This document shows positions 9,203 to 16,950 of a stretch of DNA of 44,635 nucleotides, one piece after another. Numbering within the stretch: position 1 is the stretch's first letter; each line of letters starts with the position of its first letter. The notes beneath the pieces are model-generated. The model did no database searches, was not told where the DNA came from, and worked only from the letters and a program-made list of their open reading frames with translations. The stretch is from CAYLLT01 sp964591605 (lineage in GTDB: Bacteria; Planctomycetota; Phycisphaerae; UBA1845; PWPN01): assembly GCA_964591605.1 (NCBI GenBank), contig CAZQEN010000014.1, positions 1 through 44,635 of the forward strand, read 5' to 3'. The position numbers were made by a program, and so were the translations under genes.

Positions 9203-9865
9203 CTATTTGGAGGCGGCTTTGAGTGGCCGGATGATCACGCGGGCCGGGCCGGCCTCGCTCCCGGCGATCTTGAGCGGGAGCGCCGCCATCTCGTAGCGCC
9301 CCGGCGCGACGTGGTCGAGGTTGAGGCTCTCGATGATGATCACGCCGTTGCCCAGGAACGCATAATGTGCCGGCTTGCCGGTGCTGTGGTAGCCGTCTAC
9401 TGAGAGATAATCGACTCCCACCACCCGCACCTCGTGATCGACGAGCCACATGGCCGCGTCACCGCTGATCGCGTGAAAGCCCTCGTCGAACTCGCCCTTC
9501 TCCCAGAGCAGGCGGTTGAGCGTCCGGAACAACACCCGGTCGCCCGGCCGGATGCCGGCCTTTTCCACGTCCTGAATGGCGATGTCCCGCGGGGCATCGA
9601 CATCAACGACGATCGCCGGTCCACACAGCACGGACAGCGGAATCTCCACGATGTCCGCCCCGCCCTCGATGAAATGCAGCGGGGCATCGATGTGCGTGCC
9701 GATGTGGACGCCGGTGGAGATCTCACTCTGGTTCGACGTGCCCGGCCCCGCGATGTCCTCGATCCGCCGCCAGTGGAACGGCGGATCCGTGGGCCAGTGG
9801 ATCATCCCCTCGGTCAGCGTTCGGGTCACATCGATCCACTCGTCTTTGGAGGCCCTGGAATCCAT
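9203..9865 (-). CDS. Cyclase family / kynurenine formamidase-like metal hydrolase
   Basis: A 220-residue protein of the cyclase family (kynurenine formamidase and related isatin hydrolases). The defining metal-binding motif HIGTHIDAPLHF is present at about residues 58-69, preceded by SEISTGVHIG. Further family signatures are FRTLNR, AISGDAAMWLVDHEVRVVGVDYLSVD and the closing LNLDHVAPGRYEMAALPLKIAG. The ATG at 9865 is preferred over an upstream GTG (9889) because GGAGG sits 9 nt before it. Substrate is uncertain: kynurenine formamidase activity cannot be claimed because no tryptophan-degradation gene is visible. It heads a two-gene unit with the membrane protein. Confidence 0.86.
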   Translation of the reverse strand: MDSRASKDEWIDVTRTLTEGMIHWPTDPPFHWRRIEDIAGPGTSNQSEISTGVHIGTHIDAPLHFIEGGADIVEIPLSVLCGPAIVVDVDAPRDIAIQDVEKAGIRPGDRVLFRTLNRLLWEKGEFDEGFHAISGDAAMWLVDHEVRVVGVDYLSVDGYHSTGKPAHYAFLGNGVIIIESLNLDHVAPGRYEMAALPLKIAGSEAGPARVIIRPLKAASK

Positions 9866-10064
9866 GCTGCTGTTCCTCCGAAACGACACCGATCGTCTTC
9901 CGGCGATTCACATCACGCAGGCCACCCCGATCCGATCGGCCGGGCGAAGACCGGCGCGGGGCACCGTTCGCTCAAGAAAATGGCCGGACCCGACATACCG
10001 GAGCCCTGCGGCCACACGGGATCGCTGATGTCGCCTGGAGTTATGCACCGCGGGATTATACGCT

Positions 10065-11327
10065 ATGCGCATGCAGGCGATCATCCTCAGCGTGGGCACG
10101 GAGCTGACCCTCGGCCAGACGGTGGACACGAACACGGCCTGGCTGTCGCAGCGGCTGGCCGAGATCGGCGTGCCGGTGCTCATGCACGTGACCGTACCCG
10201 ACGAGTTGAAACCGCTCCAGCGCGAGATCGAGCGTGCGTGCAGCCTGGCCGACGTGGTGCTGATCAGCGGCGGGATCGGGCCGACGGAGGATGACCTGAC
10301 CCGCAGCGCCCTCGCGTCGGCCATGGGCGTCGCGCTCGAGTCCAGGCCCGAGTGCCTCGAACAGATCCGCTCGTTTTTCGCCTCCCGCGGGCGGGAGATG
10401 CCTCAGGCAAACGCCGTGCAGGCGATGTTCCCGGCCGGTTCGCAGGCCATCACCAACACCTGCGGCACGGCGCCCGGCATCCGGGCCCGGTGCGGGCGGG
10501 CGGAGGTATTCGTCGTGCCCGGCGTGCCGCGCGAGATGAAGGTGATGTACGATCGCGACATCCGCCCGGCGCTGGCAGAGAGGGCCGGCGGCGCGGTGCT
10601 CCTGACCCGGACGATCTGGTGCTACGGCGCCGGCGAGTCGGAGATCGGCGAGCGCATCAGAGACCTCATGCAGCGCGGCCAGAACCCGACGGTGGGTACC
10701 ACCGCCCAGCAGACGGTCATCGGCGTGCGCATCGGAGCGCACGGGCGATCGCCCGCGGCCGCACAGGAACTGCTCGATCGGGCCGTGCGCGAGGTGCGAA
10801 GCCGGCTCGGCGAGCTGGTGTTCGGAGAGGAGGAGGCGACGCTGCAATCCGCGGTCGCCGCCCTGCTGCAGGTGCAGCATCGCACCGTATCCACGGCCGA
10901 GTCCTGCACCGGCGGCCTTCTGGCCAAGCGGCTCACCGACGTGCCCGGCAGCAGCGCGTATTTCATTGGCGGCGTCGTCACCTACTCGAACCAGGAGAAG
11001 ATGCGCCTGCTGGGCGTATCCGAGGACCTGCTGCGTCAGCACGGCGCGGTGAGCGAGCCGGTCGCGCAGGCGATGGCGGTGGCCTGCCGCGAGCGAAGCG
11101 GAACTGACTACGCGATCAGCATCACCGGCATCGCCGGGCCCACCGGGGGCACACCCGACAAGCCCATCGGCCTCGTCTATATCGGCGTGGCCGACCGCCG
11201 TGGCTGCACCGTCACCGCGCACCGGCTGGGCGACTCCCTGACCCGCGAAGAGATCCGCGATCGCACCTGCAAGATCGCCCTCAACCGCCTGCGTCTGGCG
11301 CTCCGCCAGGCCGCCGGCGCAGACTGA
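10065..11327 (+). CDS. cinA: CinA family protein (nucleotide-processing / NMN deamidase)
   Basis: A 420-residue, full-length two-domain CinA. The N-terminal MoCF/COG1058 domain (1-170) has ILSVGTELTLGQTVDTNTAWL, LISGGIGPTEDDLTRSALA and VVPGVPREM, and in relatives hydrolyses ADP-ribose-like dinucleotides. The C-terminal PncC domain (~260-415) has TAESCTGGLLAKRLTDVPGSS, FIGGVVTYSNQEKMRLLGV and SITGIAGPTGGTPDKPIGLVYIG, matching nicotinamide mononucleotide deamidases. It is therefore probably an NAD-recycling enzyme. The old name competence/damage inducible is historical. Start ATG 10065 is followed by a second ATG two codons later; no strong ribosome binding site is seen. It is transcribed alone, divergent from the cyclase gene and convergent with feoB. 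Confidence 0.93.
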   Translation: MRMQAIILSVGTELTLGQTVDTNTAWLSQRLAEIGVPVLMHVTVPDELKPLQREIERACSLADVVLISGGIGPTEDDLTRSALASAMGVALESRPECLEQIRSFFASRGREMPQANAVQAMFPAGSQAITNTCGTAPGIRARCGRAEVFVVPGVPREMKVMYDRDIRPALAERAGGAVLLTRTIWCYGAGESEIGERIRDLMQRGQNPTVGTTAQQTVIGVRIGAHGRSPAAAQELLDRAVREVRSRLGELVFGEEEATLQSAVAALLQVQHRTVSTAESCTGGLLAKRLTDVPGSSAYFIGGVVTYSNQEKMRLLGVSEDLLRQHGAVSEPVAQAMAVACRERSGTDYAISITGIAGPTGGTPDKPIGLVYIGVADRRGCTVTAHRLGDSLTREEIRDRTCKIALNRLRLALRQAAGAD

Positions 11328-11403
11328 CGGAAGGCTCAAGGTCGGCTCGACAAGCCGATGATCTGTTCCCGCACGTCTGAATGCCGGTTAATGAATTTAC
11401 GGA

Positions 11404-13602
11404 TCAGGCCGCTGCCCAGCCCATCGCGCTTCCAACCTGGTACACAAGGAGGGCCGCGGCGTAGGCCAGCACGGACATGTAGGAGAACATGAAGAGCGGC
11501 CAGCGCCAGGAGTTGGTCTCGCGGCGGACGACGGCGATGGTGCTGATGCACTGGCAGGCGAGCACATAGAAGACCATGAGGCCGATGGCGACGAGCGGCG
11601 TGAAGACGCGCCGGCCGTCGGGCCAGCGAGCGGCGGCCATCTGCTCGCGGAGCGGGGAAGGGTCATCCTCAATCTCACCCACGCTGTAGACGATGCCCAT
11701 CGTGCTCACGAAGACCTCGCGGGCGGCAAAGCTGGCGATGATGCCGATGCCGATTTTCCAGTCATAACCGAGCGGGCGGATGACCGGCTCGATCAGATGG
11801 CCCAGTTTGCCGGCATAGCTGTGCTGGAGCTCCCGGGCGGCCTGCTGCTCGTCGATGATGCGGAGCTGCGCCTCCGCACCCGGAGCCTGCGAGGCGGCGA
11901 TCGCCTGACGCTGTGCATCGAAGGCCTGGGCGATGGCGAGATCGCGAGGAAAGCTCATGAGCGCCCACAGGACGATGGTGATCGCGAGGATCACCGTGCC
12001 GGCGCGGTTGAGGAAGAGCTTGCTGCGGTCCCACATGACGCGGAGCACGGCGCCGAGGCGCGGGATGCGGTATGGCGGCAGCTCCATGATGAACGCCGGC
12101 GTCGGGCCGCGCAGGAGCGTCTTCTTGAAGACCGTCGCCATGGTCAGGGCCGTCGTGATGCCCAGACCGTACATGCACAGAAGCACGACCGCTTTCAGCA
12201 GTGCGCTGCCCGGCAGGCAGGCGGCGATGAGCACAGTGTAGACGGGCAGGCGGGCGCTGCAGCTCATGAGCGGCGCGACGAGGATGGTGGCGAGCCGATC
12301 CTTGGGGCTCTCGATGACGCGCGTGGCCATGATGCCGGGGATCGCGCAGGCGTGGCTCGAGAGCAGCGGGATGAAGCTTTTTCCGTGCAGGCCGACGCGA
12401 CTCATGATGCGGTCCATGAGGAATGCGGCGCGGGCCATGTAGCCGGTGTCTTCGAGCAGTCCGATGAACAGGAACAGGATGCAGATCTGCGGGAAGAAGA
12501 CGATGACGTTGCCAACACCCTCGATCACGCCGCTCTGCAGGAGATCGCGCAGCGGCCCCTCGGCCATGACGTTGCCCACGCCGGCCTTGATCCACTCCTT
12601 GGCCACGTCGATGCCATCCATCAGGGGCGTGGCGAGCACGAAGATGCTGTAAAAGAGCAGGGCCATCATGCCGGCAAAGGCAAGCATGCCCAGCAGCTTG
12701 TGCGTGAGCACGCGGTCGATGCGGTCCGACAGCGTGTCTCCGCGGGCCGGGGCGCGGGTCAGGCACTGATCGACCACATCGCCGAGCCAGGCGTAGCGGG
12801 CGACGGTCGCTTCGGCGGCCAGATCGAAGGCGGGATCGCTTGCGAGCCGGGTCAGGGCCGTGCGGATGGCCTCCTGCACGGCGGGCGGGACGTGGTCGTG
12901 CTCGCCCAGGCCGTCGCAGAGGTAGATGAGCGCGGCGCCGTCGGCCGCGACCGGATCGACGAACCGCGAGCTCCGCATGGCGTCGGCAATCCGGACGATC
13001 TCGTCTTCGATGGGTCCGATCAGGCGCCACGGCCGCGGCCGCGAGACTCCCGGCTGCCGGCAGACCTGGGCGAGCATCTGCTTGAGGCGGTCAAGCCCCT
13101 CCCCGCGGCTGGCCACCGTCGGCACGACGGGCACACCCAGCAGCGCCGAGAGCCGCTCGACGTCCAGCCGGTGGCCGGCCTCCGCCAGCAGGTCCATCAC
13201 GTTGCAGGCGATCACCGCCGGCACGCCGAGATCCAGCACCTGCGTGGCCAGGTACAGGTTCCGCTCGAGGTTGGTCGCATCCACCACGATGAGCACCGCG
13301 TCGGGACGCGGCGTGTCCGCGAGCCGGCCGAGCAGCGCGTCGCGGGCGATCTGCTCGTCGATGCTCCGCGCTGAGAGGCTATAGGTGCCTGGAAGATCGA
13401 GAAGCCGGATGTCCGGATGGCCCAGGAGCACGCCTTCCCGCTTCTCGACGGTCACGCCGGGGTAGTTGCCCACTTTCTGGCGCAGGCCGGTCAGGCCGTT
13501 GAAGATCGTGGTCTTGCCGCAGTTGGGATTGCCCAGCACGGCGACCAGCGCGGTGGTCCGCGGTGCGGCACAATCGGGCAGGGCTGGTGGGGCGACGGAC
13601 AT
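11404..13602 (-). CDS. feoB: Ferrous iron transport protein B
   Basis: A 732-residue inner-membrane Fe(II) transporter. The N-terminal G-protein domain shows G1 GNPNCGKTT (24-32), G2 region GNYPGVTVEK, G3 DLPG (69-72), G4 NVMD (~134) and a G5-like ASRGEGL. After a helical spacer come two Gate-type membrane regions (IFVLATPLMDGID, GVGNVIVFFPQICILFLFIGLLEDTGYMAR, GKSFIPLLSSHACAIPGIMATR) and FeoB-C segments, including the conserved Cys-containing SCSARLPVYTVLIAA. The C-terminus (VFYVLACQCISTIAVVRRE) is complete. It is the third gene of feoA-feoA-feoB, 54 nt after the second feoA, and is expected to be iron-repressed through the Fur-like site at 14231-14245. Confidence 0.95.
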   Translation of the reverse strand: MSVAPPALPDCAAPRTTALVAVLGNPNCGKTTIFNGLTGLRQKVGNYPGVTVEKREGVLLGHPDIRLLDLPGTYSLSARSIDEQIARDALLGRLADTPRPDAVLIVVDATNLERNLYLATQVLDLGVPAVIACNVMDLLAEAGHRLDVERLSALLGVPVVPTVASRGEGLDRLKQMLAQVCRQPGVSRPRPWRLIGPIEDEIVRIADAMRSSRFVDPVAADGAALIYLCDGLGEHDHVPPAVQEAIRTALTRLASDPAFDLAAEATVARYAWLGDVVDQCLTRAPARGDTLSDRIDRVLTHKLLGMLAFAGMMALLFYSIFVLATPLMDGIDVAKEWIKAGVGNVMAEGPLRDLLQSGVIEGVGNVIVFFPQICILFLFIGLLEDTGYMARAAFLMDRIMSRVGLHGKSFIPLLSSHACAIPGIMATRVIESPKDRLATILVAPLMSCSARLPVYTVLIAACLPGSALLKAVVLLCMYGLGITTALTMATVFKKTLLRGPTPAFIMELPPYRIPRLGAVLRVMWDRSKLFLNRAGTVILAITIVLWALMSFPRDLAIAQAFDAQRQAIAASQAPGAEAQLRIIDEQQAARELQHSYAGKLGHLIEPVIRPLGYDWKIGIGIIASFAAREVFVSTMGIVYSVGEIEDDPSPLREQMAAARWPDGRRVFTPLVAIGLMVFYVLACQCISTIAVVRRETNSWRWPLFMFSYMSVLAYAAALLVYQVGSAMGWAAA

Positions 13603-13656
13603 CGTGGACTGATTGTAGCCGGATCGCAGCGGGCGGGGGGTCGGACCGGGCCCCTG

Positions 13657-13890
13657 TCATGCCGGCTTCAGCGACACCTGGCTCGCCTCCTGCTTGCGCA
13701 GACTCAAGTGATAGCCGCGAACCTCCACATCCATCGGGTCCCCCAGGGGTGCGAAGCGGACGACCCTGACGCGTGTGCCGGGGGTGAGCCCCATCTCCAG
13801 AAGCCGGCGGCGTACATCGGGCGCTCCCGCGACGGCGGCGATCCGGCCGGTCTGACCCACCGACAGTGCATCGAGGGTTGTGCTCGACAT
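13657..13890 (-). CDS. feoA: FeoA domain protein (second copy in operon)
   Basis: A 77-residue FeoA, an SH3-like cytoplasmic partner of FeoB. Typical features are LSVGQTGRIAAV, RRRLLEMGLTPGTRVRVVRFAPLGDPMDVEVRGYHLSLRKQEA, the classic FeoA pattern. ATG 13890 gives the family length; the longer frame adds 35 residues that belong to the overlapping upstream gene in another frame. It lies 23 nt after the first feoA and 54 nt before feoB. It matches the canonical FeoA pattern better than its upstream neighbour. Confidence 0.9.
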   Translation of the reverse strand: MSSTTLDALSVGQTGRIAAVAGAPDVRRRLLEMGLTPGTRVRVVRFAPLGDPMDVEVRGYHLSLRKQEASQVSLKPA

Positions 13891-13913
13891 GAGAAGACTC
13901 TGCGCCCCGGTTG

Positions 13914-14171
13914 TCAGGCTGACAGGGCCACGTCGCCAATCAGGGGTTCGACGAGAACGGCCCTGGCCAGCCGGCGGCATACGCCGAAGCGGCACTCGCC
14001 CACCTGACAGATCAACGGATCGCTGTTGCTGACCACGCGGAGGGTGCGGCCCTCAAGCATCCCCAGTTCGCGGAGACGCCGGGCCTGCGAATGACGATCA
14101 TCCAGTGCGCAGATCCGAACGTGATGGCCGGCTCGGACAGTGGACAGCGGCAATCGAAGACGAGCAGACAC
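13914..14171 (-). CDS. FeoA domain protein (first gene of feo operon)
   Basis: An 85-residue FeoA-like protein: LPLSTVRAGHHVRICALDD, ARRLRELGMLEGRTLRVVSNSDPLICQVGECRFGVCRRLARAVLVEP. It keeps the LRELGMxEG core but carries three Cys residues (ICQVGEC, FGVC), unlike its neighbour. Such paired FeoA proteins are common upstream of feoB, and a Cys-bearing copy could sense or bind iron, which is inference. GTG 14171 is preferred over a TTG at 14240 because AAGGGAG lies just upstream and because the TTG overlaps the Fur-like box. It is the promoter-proximal gene of the operon. Confidence 0.84.
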   Translation of the reverse strand: MSARLRLPLSTVRAGHHVRICALDDRHSQARRLRELGMLEGRTLRVVSNSDPLICQVGECRFGVCRRLARAVLVEPLIGDVALSA

Positions 14172-14230
14172 CGAGGCTCCCTTTCGCCCCTCTCCGGGCC
14201 GGGTACTTGAGGTATCGGCTGCAAAGTAAC

Positions 14231-14245
14231 TGAGACTCAATCTCT
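14231..14245 (-). promoter_or_regulatory. Fur-like box upstream of the feo operon
   Basis: On the minus strand AGAGATTGAGTCTCA matches the 7-1-7 Fur operator form TGAGAATNATTCTCA at 12 of 15 positions. Its arms form the imperfect palindrome GAGA...TCTC. It lies about 60-75 nt before the first feoA start and just after the -10 of the promoter at 14252-14280, where a bound repressor would block transcription. No fur gene is in the window. Confidence 0.55.
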
Positions 14246-14251
14246 ATTACA

Positions 14252-14280
14252 AGGATACGAGGGTTTCGTCTGGCCGTCAA
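14252..14280 (-). promoter_or_regulatory. Sigma70-type promoter of the feo operon
   Basis: Minus-strand -35 TTGACG (14275-14280) and -10 TATCCT (14252-14257) are separated by 17 nt. The predicted transcription start falls at about 14245, inside the Fur-like box. Confidence 0.55.
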
Positions 14281-14385
14281 GGGCTTTCCTGGCCCGCGTG
14301 CGGCGGACAGGCACCGGAAGGAAGGTCTATTCTTAAGTCTAACCAGCTAAAGAGCTTATGCCTGACGACCCCGAGCCGCTCCACC

Positions 14386-15243
14386 TCAGACAACGCCGAC
14401 GAACGGGCGAATCCGCTCCACCAGCCCGTCGATGTCGTATTTCTTCTGGCAGTCGATGGGCAGGAACACGCCGTGGTTGTTGTCGCTCGCCAGGATGATC
14501 ACGCGATCGTGGAGTACCTCGTAGCCGAACTCCTGCGGCTGGTGCCCCACTACAAAGAAGTCCACGTCATACGCGGTTCCCAGCTTATCGAGGACGGCCG
14601 GAGTATGGCGGCGCCCCCACACGAGTTGGTAGGCCGAGCTTCCTTCGTAGAGGTCCACCTCACCGGGCGCCTGGTCCACGCAGCGCGGATCGAACTCGTC
14701 GATCCACGATACGTCGGGCAGCGAATGGGCAAAGAAGATGCGGTTGGGCGTCCGCCCGGCCAGCGGAAACGATGCGATGAACCGGTCGATCGCATCCAGC
14801 GCCGGATCGATGTCGTCCGTCCCGAGCACCTCCGCCACGCCCCGGTCGAAGTCGTCAGTGACGATCCGGCCGCCCTTGCTGATCTGATGATCCTGAAGCT
14901 GGGCCAGCTCGTGATTGCTCTGCAGAAAGTGAATCTGCTCGGGGAAAAAGGTCTTCCACTTGGCGGCGTCGAGCAGCACTTCGACCGAGCGATCGGCCGC
15001 CCCGTAGCTGGCGGGCTCCTCGTGGATCATCTCGTGAAGGATGACGTGCCGGATGGGCGTGGACTCGAGCTGGCAGTATTTGACGAGTTTCTCGAAATTC
15101 CGCCGATGGCCGTGGAGATCGCCCGTCATGACGACCTGGCCGTAGTTCGCGAAACACAGAAGTGAACCTTCGCGAATCGGGTCCGAGAGGTTCAGGTCGG
15201 CAGCACGGTTGAACGTGTCGATGGCAAACTGCAGTAGGCTCAT
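14386..15243 (-). CDS. PPP-like metallophosphoesterase paired with a protein kinase
   Basis: A 285-residue cytoplasmic protein with calcineurin-like phosphoesterase motifs: GDLHGH (41-46), SNHE (109-112, for GNHE), FAHSLPD (171-177) and VVGHQP (231-236). The second motif of the family, GDxxDRG, is not recognisable; the expected place reads ILHEMIHEEPASYGAADRS. A metal-bridging residue may therefore be substituted. Its ATG overlaps the stop of the upstream kinase gene (ATGA, 15240-15243), which implies translational coupling. I infer a phosphatase that opposes or tunes the kinase, as in bacterial PrkC/PrpC-type pairs, although those use PP2C-type enzymes. A diadenosine tetraphosphatase-like or nucleotide substrate is the alternative. 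Confidence 0.8.
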   Translation of the reverse strand: MSLLQFAIDTFNRAADLNLSDPIREGSLLCFANYGQVVMTGDLHGHRRNFEKLVKYCQLESTPIRHVILHEMIHEEPASYGAADRSVEVLLDAAKWKTFFPEQIHFLQSNHELAQLQDHQISKGGRIVTDDFDRGVAEVLGTDDIDPALDAIDRFIASFPLAGRTPNRIFFAHSLPDVSWIDEFDPRCVDQAPGEVDLYEGSSAYQLVWGRRHTPAVLDKLGTAYDVDFFVVGHQPQEFGYEVLHDRVIILASDNNHGVFLPIDCQKKYDIDGLVERIRPFVGVV

Positions 15244-16142
15244 GCCGCTGTATCGCCTTGCGAGGCGGACATGGCTCTGTCGCGGCTTCTACTGCGAGCG
15301 GGCGGCCCTGTCAGCGTCGCGTCGTTTTTGTCGAGGATATGTTGCGTGACCTCGAGCCGGTATCGTACCTCCCTCATGTCCGAAGGTCGATCTTTCGGAT
15401 TCGCCTCGCAACATTCCATGACCAGACGGCTCAGCGCCGTGGGCACGACGGGATTGACTTCGTGGGGCGGCGCCGCCTCACGCGGGCCGAGCAGGTCGAC
15501 GCCGGCCCGCTTGCTGGGGAGCACGGTCGGGAACGCCTTCCCGGTGAGGGCCCAGTAGAGGGTCGCACCGAAGTTGAACAGATCCGTCCGTTCCGTCAGG
15601 GGGATGCCCCGCTGCACCTGCTCGGGAGCAATGTAGTCGGGGGTGCCCTGGATCCTGCCTTTCACGTGACCGATCGGGCAGCTCTGGCCAAAATCGATGA
15701 TCTTCACTTCACCCCGCTTTCCAAGCAGAATGTTGTTGGGCTTCATGTCGGCATGCACGTACCCATGCCGGTGAAGGGCCTCCAGGCCCTCGGCCACGTT
15801 CATGAAGACCTTCAGCAGGCTGCTGAGCGGGAGCGGGCCCACCTCTTCCAGGCTGCGTCCGTCGACATACTCCATGATGATATGGAGTTCCTTGACCTGA
15901 AACAGCTTTCGGAGCCGCCGGATATCGTAGCTCTTGCGGAGGCAGGGATGGTCGAGCTGGCTCGATATCTCGTAGTCGTTCTCCGCCTGGACCAGGTACC
16001 GCGTGTCGTCGGTGGCCCGGCGGGTTACCCGTTTGAGCGCGTACTGCCGACCGGACGCCCGGTCGCTCACCAGCCAGATCGACGAGCGCGCACCGGTCCC
16101 GAGTCGTTCGTAGACAGTGTAACCCGGTACCGCAAAACTCAC
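15240..16142 (-). CDS. Serine/threonine protein kinase (soluble, Hanks type)
   Basis: A 300-residue protein that is almost only a kinase domain. It has a Gly loop LGTGARSSIWLV (14-25), the ATP-binding Lys in YALKRV (K37), the catalytic loop HADMKPNNILL (130-140; Asp132, Lys134, Asn137), DFG (150-152), and the activation segment end GTPDYIAPEQ. The HRD Arg is replaced by Ala, so it is a non-RD kinase, probably not dependent on activation-loop phosphorylation. There is no transmembrane segment or sensor domain; the tail is Ser/Arg-rich. The gene is led by a clear promoter (16222-16251) and overlaps the phosphoesterase gene by 4 nt. Targets are unknown. Confidence 0.92.
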   Translation of the reverse strand: MSFAVPGYTVYERLGTGARSSIWLVSDRASGRQYALKRVTRRATDDTRYLVQAENDYEISSQLDHPCLRKSYDIRRLRKLFQVKELHIIMEYVDGRSLEEVGPLPLSSLLKVFMNVAEGLEALHRHGYVHADMKPNNILLGKRGEVKIIDFGQSCPIGHVKGRIQGTPDYIAPEQVQRGIPLTERTDLFNFGATLYWALTGKAFPTVLPSKRAGVDLLGPREAAPPHEVNPVVPTALSRLVMECCEANPKDRPSDMREVRYRLEVTQHILDKNDATLTGPPARSRSRDRAMSASQGDTAA

Positions 16143-16221
16143 CGAACGACTCCCAAACTCACAGGCGGGACACGTCTCGCACCCTTCGGGACGGGGAGAT
16201 GCCAGCTCACTGACTTGGCCA

Positions 16222-16251
16222 ATTGTAAGTTTCGGCCACGTGAGTCGTCAA
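16222..16251 (-). promoter_or_regulatory. Promoter of the kinase/phosphoesterase operon
   Basis: Minus-strand -35 TTGACG (16246-16251) and -10 TACAAT (16222-16227) with an 18-nt spacer, about 80 nt before the kinase ATG. Confidence 0.5.
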
Positions 16252-16318
16252 CGCGCGAACAATCTCGGCTGGGGGGATAAAAGGCGATTAAGTGTCAGCC
16301 ATCCCGAGAGTTGCGGCC

Positions 16319-16798
16319 TCAGGAGCGGGGTCGAGCGGAGCGTGTCGGCAGGGCCAGCGTGTCGTCCACGACGACCTGTCGGTCCGGAATGCCGTAGGAG
16401 TCCCGCAACTGCGTCATCAGCTCCCTGGTCGCCGCCCACTGCCGGATCGTGATGTCGTTGGATCGAGGCGGGGAAATCAGCAGGATCCGGATCTCGCCGC
16501 CGGGTGGGAGCTGCTTGCCGGCCTTCCAGTGGTCGGTGGCTGTCGAACGACCGTCAGGGTCGACCAGGAAATGTGCTTGTCTGGCAGCGGCGGAACTGCC
16601 CGGGCGGTGCGGGACGACATGGATGGACTGCCATGGACTCGCCCCAGTCGCCAGAGGGGCCATCAGGCCGATTGAGGGTTTTGCCGTTGCAACCTCGCCG
16701 GGCTGGACCCATTCGAGGACGGCCGCCCCCATGGTCATCGAAATCACCAGGCAACCCAGCGTCCGCGCGATACGAGAATGCCGATCCTTGGCTCGCAT
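16319..16798 (-). CDS. Exported amidase/PGRP-like protein, apparently degenerate
   Basis: About 159 residues from ATG 16798 (ATG 16825 is also possible; no good ribosome binding site marks either). The N-terminus has basic residues followed by a hydrophobic segment LGCLVISMTMGAAVLEW, a signal peptide or anchor. The rest resembles the N-acetylmuramoyl-L-alanine amidase/peptidoglycan recognition fold: PWQSIHVVPHRPGS, AHFLVDPDGR, ILLISPP, and a final helix MTQLRDSYGIPDRQVVVDD that corresponds to the LxxRYxIPxxxIxxH element of amidases. The expected last zinc ligand (His after the IPxxx strand) is replaced by Asp-rich sequence, so catalysis is doubtful; it may bind peptidoglycan. The match is by pattern only. 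Confidence 0.5.
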   Translation of the reverse strand: MRAKDRHSRIARTLGCLVISMTMGAAVLEWVQPGEVATAKPSIGLMAPLATGASPWQSIHVVPHRPGSSAAARQAHFLVDPDGRSTATDHWKAGKQLPPGGEIRILLISPPRSNDITIRQWAATRELMTQLRDSYGIPDRQVVVDDTLALPTRSARPRS

Positions 16799-16950
16799 AG
16801 TTTTTGACGTGGCAAAAACCCCCATCCTTGTTCTGACGCGCAAGTTCTACAAAAGATATCGGACAAACGCAACACGGACTGTCCCAGAATTTGACAAATT
16901 CTAATGTGTTATCGCCCCCTGGAGCCGATCCACGCAGCGATGTGAACCGC

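Noticed and set aside
11797..13374. 525-codon plus-strand frame opposite feoB
   Set aside because: Asp/Glu/His/Arg-rich antisense shadow; FeoB motifs are unambiguous on the other strand.
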